From: Flavobacteriaceae bacterium
GTDB lineage: Bacteria > Bacteroidota > Bacteroidia > Flavobacteriales > Flavobacteriaceae
Direction: 5' to 3'
NCBI GenBank assembly: GCA_013373635.1
Contig: JABXHN010000019.1
Location: 1-64,000 of the forward strand
Length of the DNA: 64,000 nt
The position numbers and the translations under genes were made by a program. Below the pieces are notes generated by a model. That model did not search any database. It saw nothing but the letters and a program-made list of their open reading frames with translations, and had not been told where the DNA came from. Below are positions 1 through 9,487 of this stretch, one piece after another (the first letter of the stretch is position 1; each line of letters begins with the position of its first letter).

Positions 1-1
1 C

Positions 2-781
2 AATGCTTTAACAGAAGACTTTAAAGGAGAATCATCCACTGAATCGACTACAACTACTATTGATGAAGACTGCCCTAATGATGTGGCATTATTATTGCCC
101 ATAAATGAAGAAGAGGATCGAATTATTACAAATGAATTAAGAGAACGCGAGAAATGCATCTTTGAAATGCTTACAAAAAATTCAGATGATTTTATAAGAG
201 AGCTTTTAAGTAATTTTGAAGGAGAATCTGAATTTGATGTGAAATTAATTTCTAGAGATGGTGTATTTGATGATGATTCCGAAGTTAATGCAAAAACAAA
301 TCCATCTATTGAAAATGGAGAAATAACGATAGAGTTTAACAGTAATATACTTAAAGATTACGGTGTATTATCAATAGCAAGAACATTCCTACACGAATTA
401 ATTCACGCTAAAATGTACTATGTATTATATTCAACAAATACAGATTTAGAAGAAATGGAATTTCTTGAAACTTTCACAAAATATGATAATAAATATACTC
501 AATCATATAATGCTCAACATCAAACCATGGCAGAACTTTATGTGAATACTATGACAAGTGCTTTAAAAAAGTTTCATAGGTCAGCATTACTAGATGAATA
601 TAATTTCTTGCATGAAAGTGAAAATTTTAACGACTCCTTTTATGAGAGTCTTGCGTGGAGGGGATTACAAAATCAAAATGTAGAGGCATATAATCAACTG
701 GATAAATCTAAAAAAGAAGCGCTAAATAAATTATACGAAGAATTTTTACCAGAGTTAACTAAAAATTGCAACACTAATTAA
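2..781 (+). CDS. C-terminal part of a protein with an HExxH metallopeptidase-like motif (partial, open at left edge)
   Basis: The frame is open from base 2, so the true start lies outside the window; a GTG at 83 is only the first internal start-like codon and is unlikely to be used. The visible 259 residues begin with a Thr/Ser-rich linker, followed by a charged domain with a HELIHA motif near residue 141 (visible numbering), which fits the zinc-binding HExxH of metallopeptidases. A later HQTMAELYV segment could supply a third ligand. I recall similar tails at the C-terminus of large secreted or Rhs/toxin-type proteins of Flavobacteria, but that is inference. The DNA is more AT-rich than the genes after 1.57 kb. 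Confidence 0.6.
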   Translation, partial: NALTEDFKGESSTESTTTTIDEDCPNDVALLLPINEEEDRIITNELREREKCIFEMLTKNSDDFIRELLSNFEGESEFDVKLISRDGVFDDDSEVNAKTNPSIENGEITIEFNSNILKDYGVLSIARTFLHELIHAKMYYVLYSTNTDLEEMEFLETFTKYDNKYTQSYNAQHQTMAELYVNTMTSALKKFHRSALLDEYNFLHESENFNDSFYESLAWRGLQNQNVEAYNQLDKSKKEALNKLYEEFLPELTKNCNTN

Positions 782-782
782 T

Positions 783-1178
783 ATGAAAAATTTAATAATT
801 ACACTCGCTTTCCTTTTTTACACATTCTCATTTAGTTTTGCTCAAGAATCTATAATGAAAAGAGATAGTATATTTATAAACATTGATGGTGTTGATTTTC
901 AAACTTCACAATACAATAAGAATATAATAACCCCTATTGTAGCTTCTAACCCTTTTAAAGAAATTAAATTTATTGAGTTAGAAGAATTAGATAGCTTACA
1001 ATATAATGAGTCTATTAGCTTCGAAAGTTTTATTAGTTTTTCTGAGTTTATATATCCAAAAAGTTCAGTAACAAATTTGAATGAATTATATAAAAAAACA
1101 GCCCATAAGAATCTATTTTTTATTTCAAAGAAAAACAATAGAATAACTAGAATAAAAGTATATGTTTCAATTAATTAA
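783..1178 (+). CDS. Small secreted protein of unknown function
   Basis: 131 residues with a clear N-terminal signal peptide (hydrophobic run ending FSFAQ near residue 21). I do not recognise a family. The mature part is rich in Ile, Asn, Ser and Phe, and shows no Cys or catalytic motif. It starts one base after the stop of the HExxH-containing gene, so the two are probably co-transcribed. A partner or immunity role for the upstream protein is possible but there is no direct evidence for it. Base composition is very AT-rich, like its upstream neighbour. Confidence 0.5.
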   Translation: MKNLIITLAFLFYTFSFSFAQESIMKRDSIFINIDGVDFQTSQYNKNIITPIVASNPFKEIKFIELEELDSLQYNESISFESFISFSEFIYPKSSVTNLNELYKKTAHKNLFFISKKNNRITRIKVYVSIN

Positions 1179-1231
1179 CAAATATGCCTCATGCACTGTT
1201 GATTTATGTTTATCTTAAATAAAATACAATT

Positions 1232-1529
1232 ATGAAATTACATCTCTGCATTCAAAAATTTATTCAATTTCAGCAAAGAAGCTTCTTTAAAAGACTTTTC
1301 GTACTTCTTTCTCTTTAATATTATAATTACCGTTATTTTTGAATTGATATTCAATAAATACGGATTCCCTTCCTCTTTTTATTCTGTTTATAGAGCAATC
1401 ACATTTGCTGTGCTTTTATCAGTAGGATTTAGAAGAATAAAGAACACAGGGCATTCACCTTGGCTTGTATTTATTCCTATTGTCAATTTAATATTAGCAG
1501 GTATGCCTGAAAAAGAAAAGCAATCTTAA
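1232..1529 (+). pseudogene. DUF805-like membrane protein, frameshifted in codon 2-3
   Basis: The ATG at 1232 runs in a frame that stops after 28 codons. The overlapping frame, open to 1529, reads YISAFKNLFNFSK, then a hydrophobic stretch, then RRIKNTGHSPWLVFIP near the end, which is the DUF805 pattern (an N-terminal FxFSGRASRKEYW-like segment, membrane helices, and RRLHDxGKSGWW). Removing one A from the run at 1235-1237 joins the ATG to this frame and gives MNYISAFKN. The gene therefore looks broken by a single-base insertion. Alternatives are a sequencing error, or use of the internal TTG at 1344 to make a 61-residue protein. DUF805 proteins are small membrane proteins of unknown function. 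Confidence 0.6.
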
Positions 1530-1571
1530 AAGTCTATTTAATATCATTATTTATTTTACTACTTTTAGTTC

Positions 1572-2996
1572 ATGCGAACTAAACAACTTGGGCTCTTACT
1601 AGGTCCACTACTTTTCTTATCGAGTTTTTTAATTTCTGAACCACTAATATCTCCAATTGGGGACCATGTGATTGCTGTGGCTATCTGGATGATTACCTGG
1701 TGGGTTACCGAAGCAGTATCCATTTCTGTGACTGCTCTTTTACCACTATTGCTCTTCCCTCTATTAAAAATCATGCCTATTGACGAGGTAGGAGGCTACT
1801 ATGGATCTCCCATTATCTTTTTGTTTTTTGGAGGTTTTGTCTTAGCCTTGGCTTTGGAAAAAGTCAATCTTCACCGAAGAATTGCACTGACCATTATCAA
1901 ATACACAGGAGCCACTCCCAATAAGGTCATCTTAGGCTTTATGATCGCTACTGCTTTTTTGAGTATGTGGATTTCCAATACAGCCACTACTGTTGTGATG
2001 CTACCCATCGCTATGTCGGTCATTTATTTACTGATAAAAGATGAAGATGGATTTACTAAAAAGGATAAGAACTTTGCGCTGAGTGTGATGCTCGGTATTG
2101 CATTCTCCGCCAATGCAGGAGGTATAGCCACTGTTATTGGAACACCTCCAAATTCGGTGCTGATTGGACTTCTTGAAAACGAATACCATATTGAAATTTC
2201 CTTTTTAAAATGGATGGTACTGGGTTTACCCTTTTCAGCACTAATGATTGGAATCATCTATTTCGTGCTCATTAAATTTTATCCATCCACTGGGCTCAAT
2301 TTTAACGCTTCCAAAAACGTTATTCAAGAAGAATTAGAAAAGTTAGGTCCCACCAGCTCCAGAGAAAAACACGTGCTCCTAATTTTTGGAATCACTATTG
2401 CATTGTGGATCTCAAGAACATTGATTAATTCTGTGTTTCCTGGATTAAAAATAAATGACACCATGATCAGTATGGCAGGAGCTATTGCTATGTTTGCGAT
2501 ACCTCATTCTCTTAAAAAAGGGGATTTTATTCTCGAGTGGAAAGACACTCAAAAGCTAGCATGGGGAATCCTAATCTTATTTGGTGGAGGTTTAGCGCTC
2601 GCAAAAGGAATGTCTGCAAGTGGAATTGTCGACAGTGTATCTGAACTGATTTCAAACGCCAACCTACCGGTGCTTATCACTGTTGGAATCCTCATCGCAT
2701 TGATGCTTTTCTTAACAGAACTGATGAGCAATGTCGCCCTTGTTGCTGTTCTTGCCCCAGTAGTAGCAGGAATTGCCATTGGATTGGAAATCCCGATACT
2801 CTATTTGCTGATCCCAGTGACCATTGCCAGCAGTTGTGCCTTTATGCTACCGATGGCTACACCTCCAAACGCCATCGTATTTGCATCTGGATACATCAAA
2901 GTTAAGGATATGGTTCGCGTCGGTATCTTTTTAAACCTCATCGCTGTATTTCTACTCATTATAGCCTACCAATTTATAATTCCATTATTGTTTTAA
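1572..2996 (+). CDS. SLC13/DASS family sodium-coupled carboxylate transporter
   Basis: 474 residues, almost entirely hydrophobic, matching the divalent anion:sodium symporter family in length. The two inverted halves each carry the family signature: SNTATTVVMLP near residue 135 followed by GTPPNSV near 190, and SNVALVAVLAP near 386 followed by TPPNAIV near 430. These SNT and TPP motifs form the sodium and carboxylate sites in the structurally known family member VcINDY. The likely substrate is a dicarboxylate such as succinate or malate, but it cannot be fixed from sequence. It sits alone between an AT-rich accessory edge and a secreted protease; its ATG is 43 bp after the DUF805 remnant. Confidence 0.9.
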   Translation: MRTKQLGLLLGPLLFLSSFLISEPLISPIGDHVIAVAIWMITWWVTEAVSISVTALLPLLLFPLLKIMPIDEVGGYYGSPIIFLFFGGFVLALALEKVNLHRRIALTIIKYTGATPNKVILGFMIATAFLSMWISNTATTVVMLPIAMSVIYLLIKDEDGFTKKDKNFALSVMLGIAFSANAGGIATVIGTPPNSVLIGLLENEYHIEISFLKWMVLGLPFSALMIGIIYFVLIKFYPSTGLNFNASKNVIQEELEKLGPTSSREKHVLLIFGITIALWISRTLINSVFPGLKINDTMISMAGAIAMFAIPHSLKKGDFILEWKDTQKLAWGILILFGGGLALAKGMSASGIVDSVSELISNANLPVLITVGILIALMLFLTELMSNVALVAVLAPVVAGIAIGLEIPILYLLIPVTIASSCAFMLPMATPPNAIVFASGYIKVKDMVRVGIFLNLIAVFLLIIAYQFIIPLLF

Positions 2997-3064
2997 TAAT
3001 TGTACAAACAAAGCAGAAACTCTATCTTTAAACTCAATTATAAACTTAACTTAAACCCTTACAT

Positions 3065-5569
3065 ATGCTTACTAAAAAAATAAGCCTTGTACTTCTTGGA
3101 GCTTTTATGCTCGGGACTACCTCTTCCAACGCTCAAATGTGGTGGAACAAGAAAAAGAAAGCTGCTCCTGTAGAGCAACAAAAACCAAAACCCAAAATAG
3201 ATAAGAATGCTCCAAAACCCTATTCAGAGGTCATCACTAAAGAAGCCATCACAGATGAAGGATTGTTTAGCGTACACAAAATAGGAGCTGATCGCTACTA
3301 TGAAATCCCCGACTCCTTACTAGGAAAAGAAATGCTGATGGTAAGCCGTATTGCCAAAACAGCTAACGGAATCGGATTCGGCGGTGGAAAAATCAACACT
3401 CAAGTACTTCGCTGGGAAAAGAAAGAGAATATGATCAATTTAAGAGTCGTAAGCCATGATATTGTGGCTGATGATGACTTACCAATTAAAGAAGCGGTGG
3501 TTAACTCTAACTTTGAACCGGTACTTTTTTCCTTTAAAATAGAAGCGCTGAGAAACGATTCCATTGTAAAGAGTTCTGTAATCAAAGCTTCTGATTTGTT
3601 TTCAAAAGATGTCAAAGCACTAGGAATGCCTGATTCTTATAGAAAACGCTACAAGGTGACTCGATTGGATAGCGATAAGAGTTTTATCGAAAGCATTAAA
3701 TCCTACCCATTAAACATAGAAGCGAGACACGTAAAAACCTATATCGCATCAGCTCCTCCTTCTAATTCTAGTTTAGGTACCATCTCAGTAGAGATCAACA
3801 ATTCAATGATCTTACTTCCTGAAAACCCAATGAAACGTCGTTATTTTGACAAAAGAGTGGGTTGGTTTAAACGCGATCAAGTTGATTATGGATTAGAAGA
3901 TCAAAAAACTAAAACTGTTTCCTTTTTAGATCGTTGGAGATTAGAAGTTAAGGATGAGGATGTAGCGAAATTCAAAAGAGGAGAACTCGTAGTGCCTAAA
4001 AAACAAATCGTTTATTACATCGATAGAGCCACTCCAAAAAAATGGGTTCCATATATCAAGCAAGGAATTGAAGATTGGCAGGTTGCTTTTGAAGCTGCTG
4101 GATTTAAAGATGCCATCATCGCCAAAGACCCTCCAACTGTTGAAGAAGATCCAGAGTGGTCTCCTGAAGATGTTCGCTACTCTGTAGTACGTTATTTGGC
4201 TTCTCCAATCCCTAATGCCAATGGACCTCACGTAAGTGATCCAAGAACAGGAGAAATCTTAGAATCAGACATCAATTGGTACCACAATGTCATGAGCCTT
4301 CTTCGAAACTGGTTCTTTGTTCAAACAGCTGCCATCAATCCAGAAGCTCAAACAGATGCCTTTAAGGATGAAGTGATGGGAAGACTAATTCGTTTTGTAT
4401 CCTCTCATGAAGTAGGTCACACCCTTGGATTACCTCACAATATGGGGTCTAGCTCTGCTTACCCTGTAGATTCACTACGCTCTGCGAGCTTTACCAAAAA
4501 ATACGGTACCGCACCCTCAATTATGGATTATGCCCGATTTAACTACGTTGCACAACCCGAGGATAAAGGAGTGGCTTTGATGCCCAATATTGGAATCTAT
4601 GACAAATACGCTATTGAATGGGGATACCGTCCAATCTTAGATACTTCAGCCGAAGATGAAAAACCAATTTTAGATCAGTGGATTTTAAAGCACGATGGAG
4701 ATCCATTGTATCGATTTGGACATCAACAAGCCGGAGACGTTGTAGACCCAAGTTCTCAAACTGAAGACTTAGGTGACAATGCCATCTTAGCGAGTCAATA
4801 CGGAATCAAAAACCTTCAGAGAATCGTTCCAAATCTCATTCAATGGACTGAGGAAGACGGTAAAGATTACGATGAATTAGATACGCTTTACAAGCAAGTA
4901 CTATCTCAATTCAATCGTTATATGGGACATGTATCCAACAATATCGGTGGTGTCTATGAAAATCACAAAACCTACGATCAAGAAGGAGCGGTCTACACCC
5001 TGGTAAGCAAAGACCATCAGAGAAATGCTATTCAATTCTTACACAAAGAGCTCTTTGAAACTCCACAGTGGATGATTGACAAAGACCTCTTTAGCAAAAT
5101 TGAATATTCAGGAGCTGTAGAGCGAATTCGTTCCATGCAAGAACGCACCCTCAACAATATTTTGAGTTTAGGAAAAATGGCGCGACTCATTGAGCAAGAA
5201 ACGCTTTATGGAACAAAGGCTTTATCACTAGTAGAAATGACCTCATCACTCCGAAAGGGAATCTGGTCAGAACTCTACAGTGGAAAATCAATTGACACCT
5301 ACAGAAGAAACCTTCAAAAGGCTCATATTGATCGATTGGGATACTTACTTACTGCTAAGAATCAATCAAAACAACCAGATTGGGGAGGTTATATCAAATC
5401 AACTGCTGTAAATACTTCTCAATCAGATATTCGTTCGGTTGCTAAAGCAGAACTGATCAATCTTAAAAATCAAATCAATTCTTCCAAAGGAAACTTTAGC
5501 GATCAAATGAGTCGTTATCACTTAGATGATTCTGTTTCTAGAATTAATGAATTATTAGATCCAAAATAA
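3065..5569 (+). CDS. Secreted zinc-dependent metalloprotease (DUF5117/DUF5118 type, metzincin motif)
   Basis: 834 residues with a signal peptide ending near residue 24 (SSNAQ). The long N-terminal region fits the DUF5118/DUF5117 arrangement known from Bacteroidota. The motif HEVGHTLGLPHN at residues 448-459 matches the extended metzincin zinc site HExxHxxGxxH, and SIMDYARFNYVAQ downstream resembles the Met-turn region. It is therefore a probable periplasmic or surface protease; its substrate is unknown. Single transcription unit: 68 bp after the transporter gene and followed by a strong intrinsic terminator. Confidence 0.88.
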   Translation: MLTKKISLVLLGAFMLGTTSSNAQMWWNKKKKAAPVEQQKPKPKIDKNAPKPYSEVITKEAITDEGLFSVHKIGADRYYEIPDSLLGKEMLMVSRIAKTANGIGFGGGKINTQVLRWEKKENMINLRVVSHDIVADDDLPIKEAVVNSNFEPVLFSFKIEALRNDSIVKSSVIKASDLFSKDVKALGMPDSYRKRYKVTRLDSDKSFIESIKSYPLNIEARHVKTYIASAPPSNSSLGTISVEINNSMILLPENPMKRRYFDKRVGWFKRDQVDYGLEDQKTKTVSFLDRWRLEVKDEDVAKFKRGELVVPKKQIVYYIDRATPKKWVPYIKQGIEDWQVAFEAAGFKDAIIAKDPPTVEEDPEWSPEDVRYSVVRYLASPIPNANGPHVSDPRTGEILESDINWYHNVMSLLRNWFFVQTAAINPEAQTDAFKDEVMGRLIRFVSSHEVGHTLGLPHNMGSSSAYPVDSLRSASFTKKYGTAPSIMDYARFNYVAQPEDKGVALMPNIGIYDKYAIEWGYRPILDTSAEDEKPILDQWILKHDGDPLYRFGHQQAGDVVDPSSQTEDLGDNAILASQYGIKNLQRIVPNLIQWTEEDGKDYDELDTLYKQVLSQFNRYMGHVSNNIGGVYENHKTYDQEGAVYTLVSKDHQRNAIQFLHKELFETPQWMIDKDLFSKIEYSGAVERIRSMQERTLNNILSLGKMARLIEQETLYGTKALSLVEMTSSLRKGIWSELYSGKSIDTYRRNLQKAHIDRLGYLLTAKNQSKQPDWGGYIKSTAVNTSQSDIRSVAKAELINLKNQINSSKGNFSDQMSRYHLDDSVSRINELLDPK

Positions 5570-5590
5570 TTGACTAAAGCATTATAATTA

Positions 5591-5620
5591 AAACCTCCAC
5601 CGAAAGTGGGGGTTTTTTTT
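5591..5620 (+). terminator. Rho-independent terminator of the metalloprotease gene
   Basis: Stem CCTCCAC / GTGGGGG around a CGAAA loop, followed by eight T residues, 20 bases after the protease stop codon. Confidence 0.9.
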
Positions 5621-5699
5621 ATGATATGTTTAACAGCCTCATTTTAAACCTTTTTATGCTAAGGCTGTCTTAGTATTAAACACAAAAAAAATTAAGATC

Positions 5700-6266
5700 A
5701 TGAAAAAATTAGTATTGACAACCCTCTTAGCAATTGCAGTTTCTTCTGTTGCTATTGCCCAATATGCTCCAAGATCTGGTGGAATGAAAATGATGCAAAT
5801 GCATCAGCAAGAGAATTTCACTCCTGAACAACGCGCTACTTTAAAAGCTAAAAAGCTAACACTAGCACTTGAATTGTCTGATAAGCAACAAAAAGAATTA
5901 GAAAAACTCTTTAGTGAGGAAGGAAAGATGATGCAGAAGCATCACCAAAAAATGAAAGCTGATAAAGAGGCTGGAAAAGAAGTCAATCGTTACGACATGA
6001 TGAACGAGCATATGGATCTTCAAATTGATCACCAACGTAAGATTAAAAACATCCTCAATGAAGACCAATACGCAAAATGGTCAAAAATGAATAGGCATCA
6101 AGGGATGAAAAAAGCCCCTAAGGGAAAAATGATGATGCATCAAAAAGCTAAAATAATGCATAAGGGAGCTACCAAAGATCACCAGTGCATTGGTGATTGT
6201 AAAATGGAAGGAAAGGGGCACAAAAAAGGAGCCATGTATCAAAACAAGACTCCAATGAGAAGATAA
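5700..6266 (+). CDS. Met/His/Lys-rich periplasmic protein, Spy/CpxP-like
   Basis: 188 residues with a signal peptide ending near residue 20 (SVAIAQ). The centre contains FTPEQRATLKAKKLTLALELSDKQ, split here as FTPEQRA then KKLTLALELSDKQ, which resembles the LTxxQ motif of the Spy/CpxP periplasmic chaperone and metal-sensor family, followed by an amphipathic helical region. What is unusual is the composition: many MM, HH, MH and MMMH clusters along the chain and two Cys near the end (CIGDC). Such clusters are consistent with binding of copper or other soft metals, which is inference. Monocistronic between two terminators. Confidence 0.65.
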   Translation: MKKLVLTTLLAIAVSSVAIAQYAPRSGGMKMMQMHQQENFTPEQRATLKAKKLTLALELSDKQQKELEKLFSEEGKMMQKHHQKMKADKEAGKEVNRYDMMNEHMDLQIDHQRKIKNILNEDQYAKWSKMNRHQGMKKAPKGKMMMHQKAKIMHKGATKDHQCIGDCKMEGKGHKKGAMYQNKTPMRR

Positions 6267-6300
6267 AAATCGTCTGGTTAACGATTTAGTTTAGTTTGAC

Positions 6301-6339
6301 ACCCCCAAAGCAGTTGAATGTTTTGGGGGTATTTTTTTT
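6301..6339. terminator. Bidirectional intrinsic terminator between Spy-like gene and hemL
   Basis: ACCCCCAAA / TTTTGGGGGT stem with a T-run on the plus strand (6332-6339). The convergent arrangement means it can serve the plus-strand Spy-like gene; on the minus strand the hemL stop codon begins right at its edge. T-richness on the minus-strand side is weaker. Confidence 0.8.
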
Positions 6340-7627
6340 ACTTCAACTCTTCCACAAAATCTGCTAGGGCTGCAACAGTCTTATCTAAATCTTCATAGCT
6401 CAAAGCATCGTTTAAGAAATAACTTTCAAATGCTGATGGTGGGAGGTAGATTCCTCTATCGAGCATTCCGTGAAAATAGGATTTAAAAGTATCGTTATTG
6501 CCTAGGGCTGATGTTTTAAAATCTACTACTGGAGTATCTGAAAAGTGAACCGAAATCATCGAACCAAATCGATTGATTTGAGCAGTGACTCCTGCTTGGT
6601 TTAAAACGTGTTCCAATCCTAGGTGTAAATACTCGGTTTTCTTCGCCAGACGATCAAATACTTCAGCGTCCTTATTCAAGGCTTCTAGCATGGCGAGTCC
6701 TGCTGCCATAGCCAGTGGATTTCCACTGAGAGTTCCTGCTTGATATACGGGCCCTTCAGGAGCTAAATGACTCATGATTTCAGCAGAAGCTGCAAAAGCT
6801 CCCACGGGAAGTCCACCTCCGATGACTTTTCCAAAACATACAATATCGGCTTTGATTCCCAAGACTTCTTGAGCTCCCCCTCTACCAAGTCTAAATCCAG
6901 TCATCACCTCATCAAAAATAAGCAGCATGTTTTGCTCATCACAAAGGGTTCTCAATCCAGATATAAACTCAGGACTCGGTGGAATACATCCCATATTACC
7001 AGCTACAGGCTCAATGATGATCGCTGCTATTTCTCCTAGATTGGCATCGACTAATTGTCGAACTGATTCCAAATTGTTATAAGTAGCCAACAAGGTGTCT
7101 TTTGCGGTACCCTGAGTAACTCCAGGACTGTTGGGTGAACCAAAAGTAACAGCACCACTACCTGCTTGTATCAAGAATGAATCTGAATGACCGTGGTAAC
7201 AACCTTCAAACTTGATAATCTTATCCTTGTGAGTATAACCTCTAGCCAAACGAACTGCTGACATACAGGCCTCAGTTCCAGAATTTACAAAGCGTATTTT
7301 TTCAATATGAGGAACCATTTCAACAGCCAAAGAAGCTAATTTGGTTTCAATTTCTGTTGGAGTTCCAAATGATGTTCCTAATTGTGCCTTTTGAACCACC
7401 GCATCGATCACCGGCTCAAAGGCATGTCCTAAAATAAGCGGACCCCAAGAAGCGATAAAATCGATATAGGTATTTCCATCGACATCTTCTAAATAAGCTC
7501 CTTTAGCCTTTTGGATGAAAACTGGAGTTCCTCCTACAGATTTAAAGGCTCTCACCGGAGAATTGACTCCTCCAGGAATTACTTGATTCGATTCTGAAAA
7601 TAGTTGACTAGATCGTTGGTATCTCAT
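6338..7627 (-). CDS. hemL: Glutamate-1-semialdehyde 2,1-aminomutase
   Basis: 429 residues, full length for the family. It is a class III PLP aminotransferase fold enzyme that converts glutamate-1-semialdehyde to 5-aminolevulinate, the last step of the C5 route to tetrapyrroles, in the cytoplasm. Visible landmarks are [11 protein letters not shown] near the N-terminus, [16 protein letters not shown], the PLP-binding FDEVMTGFR, and the Schiff-base Lys267 in [11 protein letters not shown]. It is the last gene of the minus-strand run that begins with alaS, one base after the glucosaminidase gene. Confidence 0.96.
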   Translation of the reverse strand: MRYQRSSQLFSESNQVIPGGVNSPVRAFKSVGGTPVFIQKAKGAYLEDVDGNTYIDFIASWGPLILGHAFEPVIDAVVQKAQLGTSFGTPTEIETKLASLAVEMVPHIEKIRFVNSGTEACMSAVRLARGYTHKDKIIKFEGCYHGHSDSFLIQAGSGAVTFGSPNSPGVTQGTAKDTLLATYNNLESVRQLVDANLGEIAAIIIEPVAGNMGCIPPSPEFISGLRTLCDEQNMLLIFDEVMTGFRLGRGGAQEVLGIKADIVCFGKVIGGGLPVGAFAASAEIMSHLAPEGPVYQAGTLSGNPLAMAAGLAMLEALNKDAEVFDRLAKKTEYLHLGLEHVLNQAGVTAQINRFGSMISVHFSDTPVVDFKTSALGNNDTFKSYFHGMLDRGIYLPPSAFESYFLNDALSYEDLDKTVAALADFVEELK

Positions 7628-7628
7628 A

Positions 7629-8420
7629 TTAATTGGCTATAATAAGTTCTTGTCCTGATTTAATTGAATTGTTTTTAAGCTGATTCCACTTCTTCAAATC
7701 ACTGATGGGAACCCCGTAAAGTTTTGAAATATAATACAGTGTTTCCCCTTTTGAAACTAGATGGGTTTGTCTATTGTTCTTGTTTTTAGAAATGAGTGGT
7801 TTTTGGTCCTTTTTCTCAGCAGAGACTGTTTGTTTTTGGGGATATTGATACACCAAAGCTTGCTGCTTCTTGCGATAACGAATCTTGTCATAAGACTTTA
7901 AGTCATAAGCCTTGATATAAGAAACTAATCGACGAGCGTATTTGCGATCGGTTGCATAACCAGCCTTCTTGAGTCCCTTGGCCCAAGCTTTGTAATCTCT
8001 TGGCCTATAATTGAACAAAAACGAATAGCGATTTCTTTGAGTTAAAAACAAGGAGTGATCTCTATACGATTCTCTAGGCGAATCATACACCCTAAAACAT
8101 TCATCCTTGGCATCGTCATCGTGAAGAACTGATTTCCCCTCCCATCCCGTATGGCATTTGATTCCAAAGTGATTGTTAGATGTTTTAGCTAGTGTACTTT
8201 TTCCAGCTCCACTTTCTAAAATTCCCTGAGCGAGTGTAATACTTGCGGGAATTCCAAATTCTCTCATCTCATCCTGTGCTATAGGGGCATAGGTTTTTAT
8301 ATAGGAGCGCACCTCATCATTGGTATTCACTCTTGCAGTAAATACAAATGGCTTTTTGATAATCGAACAAGATTGCAATGCCAAACTCAGTATCGAAAAA
8401 AGAACGAAGTACTTTCTCAT
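7629..8420 (-). CDS. Peptidoglycan glucosaminidase lipoprotein with C-terminal LysM domain
   Basis: 263 residues. The N-terminus has a lipoprotein signal with Cys18 (LALQSC). Residues ~40-170 match the glucosaminidase (GH73-like, FlgJ/Bax-type) domain: [16 protein letters not shown] carries the expected catalytic Glu, followed by [15 protein letters not shown] and [15 protein letters not shown] LysM domain ([19 protein letters not shown]) ends the protein and should anchor it to peptidoglycan. It overlaps the upstream PLP-enzyme gene by four bases (ATGA), so it is translated from the same transcript. Confidence 0.9.
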   Translation of the reverse strand: MRKYFVLFSILSLALQSCSIIKKPFVFTARVNTNDEVRSYIKTYAPIAQDEMREFGIPASITLAQGILESGAGKSTLAKTSNNHFGIKCHTGWEGKSVLHDDDAKDECFRVYDSPRESYRDHSLFLTQRNRYSFLFNYRPRDYKAWAKGLKKAGYATDRKYARRLVSYIKAYDLKSYDKIRYRKKQQALVYQYPQKQTVSAEKKDQKPLISKNKNNRQTHLVSKGETLYYISKLYGVPISDLKKWNQLKNNSIKSGQELIIAN

Positions 8421-9328
8421 GATTGTATTTCAAAACTATATTTTGTTCGTAAATAGGTATTCATACCATCTATCGCTTGTAAACCACCCGTGTGAATCAT
8501 CAACACACGATCGGAAGGTTTAAAGTAATCCTTTTGTGCTAAATCAATGATACCGTAAATCATCTTTGAAGTGTAAATGGGATCGATTAAAATGCCGGTT
8601 TTTTGATAAAAATCATTCATAAAATCTACCAGTTCTCTTGTTATTTTAGCATAACCCCCAAAGTGATAATCAGTGATGAGTTCCCAATTGGATTTAGAGG
8701 TAAAGGTACAAATATCTTTTTTCAAAAAATCACCTTTTAAAGCAGGAAAACCCAAAACATATTGATGATTTAAAGCAGAGCGGATCACTCCTGAGATGGT
8801 GCCTCCAGTTCCAACTGCAAGAGCTATATGGGAAAAAGATTCGTCTTCTTTATTTAATATTTCCTCACAGCCTTTGACCGCGAGCTCATTGGTACCTCCT
8901 TCTGGCAACATATAAAATGAACCGAATTTCGATTGAAGTTGCTCAAAAAATTCTTTGGTGTGCTTTTCTCGATAGACTTCTCTAGACACAAAATGCAATT
9001 GCATTCCACAGGATGACGCAAACTGAAGACTAGGATTTAATTCCCCAAAGGCTAATTCTTCACCTCTTATTACGCCTATAGATTTAAAACCTCTTTCTTT
9101 AGCGGCATATGCAGTAGCGACAATATGATTTGAAAAGGCTCCTCCAAAAGTGAGCAAGGTATCATATCCTAACTCCTCGGCAGCTTTTAAATTGAAGTAC
9201 AGTTTTCGGTATTTATTTCCTGAAATATGAGGATGTAGTAATTCCTCTCTTTTGATAAACAATTCGATTCCCCTCTTTGAAAAGGGCTCAAAGTAAGAGC
9301 TCAAATCAACAAGTGGAGATTTAAGCAT
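8417..9328 (-). CDS. PLP-dependent deaminase, ACC deaminase/D-cysteine desulfhydrase family
   Basis: 303 residues, fold type II PLP enzyme. The motif SGNKYRK places the PLP lysine at Lys39. GGAFSNHIVATAYAAKERG and AVGTGGTISG are the substrate- and phosphate-binding loops of the family. Members deaminate 1-aminocyclopropane-1-carboxylate or desulfurate D-cysteine; in flavobacteria D-cysteine desulfhydrase is the more likely activity, but sequence alone does not settle this. The start overlaps the stop of the DUF5522 gene by one base. Confidence 0.85.
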   Translation of the reverse strand: MLKSPLVDLSSYFEPFSKRGIELFIKREELLHPHISGNKYRKLYFNLKAAEELGYDTLLTFGGAFSNHIVATAYAAKERGFKSIGVIRGEELAFGELNPSLQFASSCGMQLHFVSREVYREKHTKEFFEQLQSKFGSFYMLPEGGTNELAVKGCEEILNKEDESFSHIALAVGTGGTISGVIRSALNHQYVLGFPALKGDFLKKDICTFTSKSNWELITDYHFGGYAKITRELVDFMNDFYQKTGILIDPIYTSKMIYGIIDLAQKDYFKPSDRVLMIHTGGLQAIDGMNTYLRTKYSFEIQS

Positions 9329-9483
9329 TATTGTGAATTTGTTTTGGGATCATATCCATAAGGACAATGTCTACAGCCTGATTCACAGCAATATCCTCTT
9401 TTTAAATGATAGCTCTCTGTAAAGACTTTAAACCCCTGATCGGTCCAATAGTAATCTTCTTGTTCTTTTAATTTCATTTTCAT
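9328..9483 (-). CDS. Small Cys-rich DUF5522 protein
   Basis: 51 residues. The core YCCESGCRHCPYGY (Cys32, Cys33, Cys37, Cys40) is the hallmark of the DUF5522 family and looks like a metal or Fe-S binding knuckle. Function is not known. The ATG at 9483 is followed by a second in-frame ATG two codons later, either of which could be used. The stop codon shares a base with the ATG of the next gene (TAATG), giving tight translational coupling with the PLP enzyme. Confidence 0.85.
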   Translation of the reverse strand: MKMKLKEQEDYYWTDQGFKVFTESYHLKRGYCCESGCRHCPYGYDPKTNSQ

Positions 9484-9487
9484 TGTC

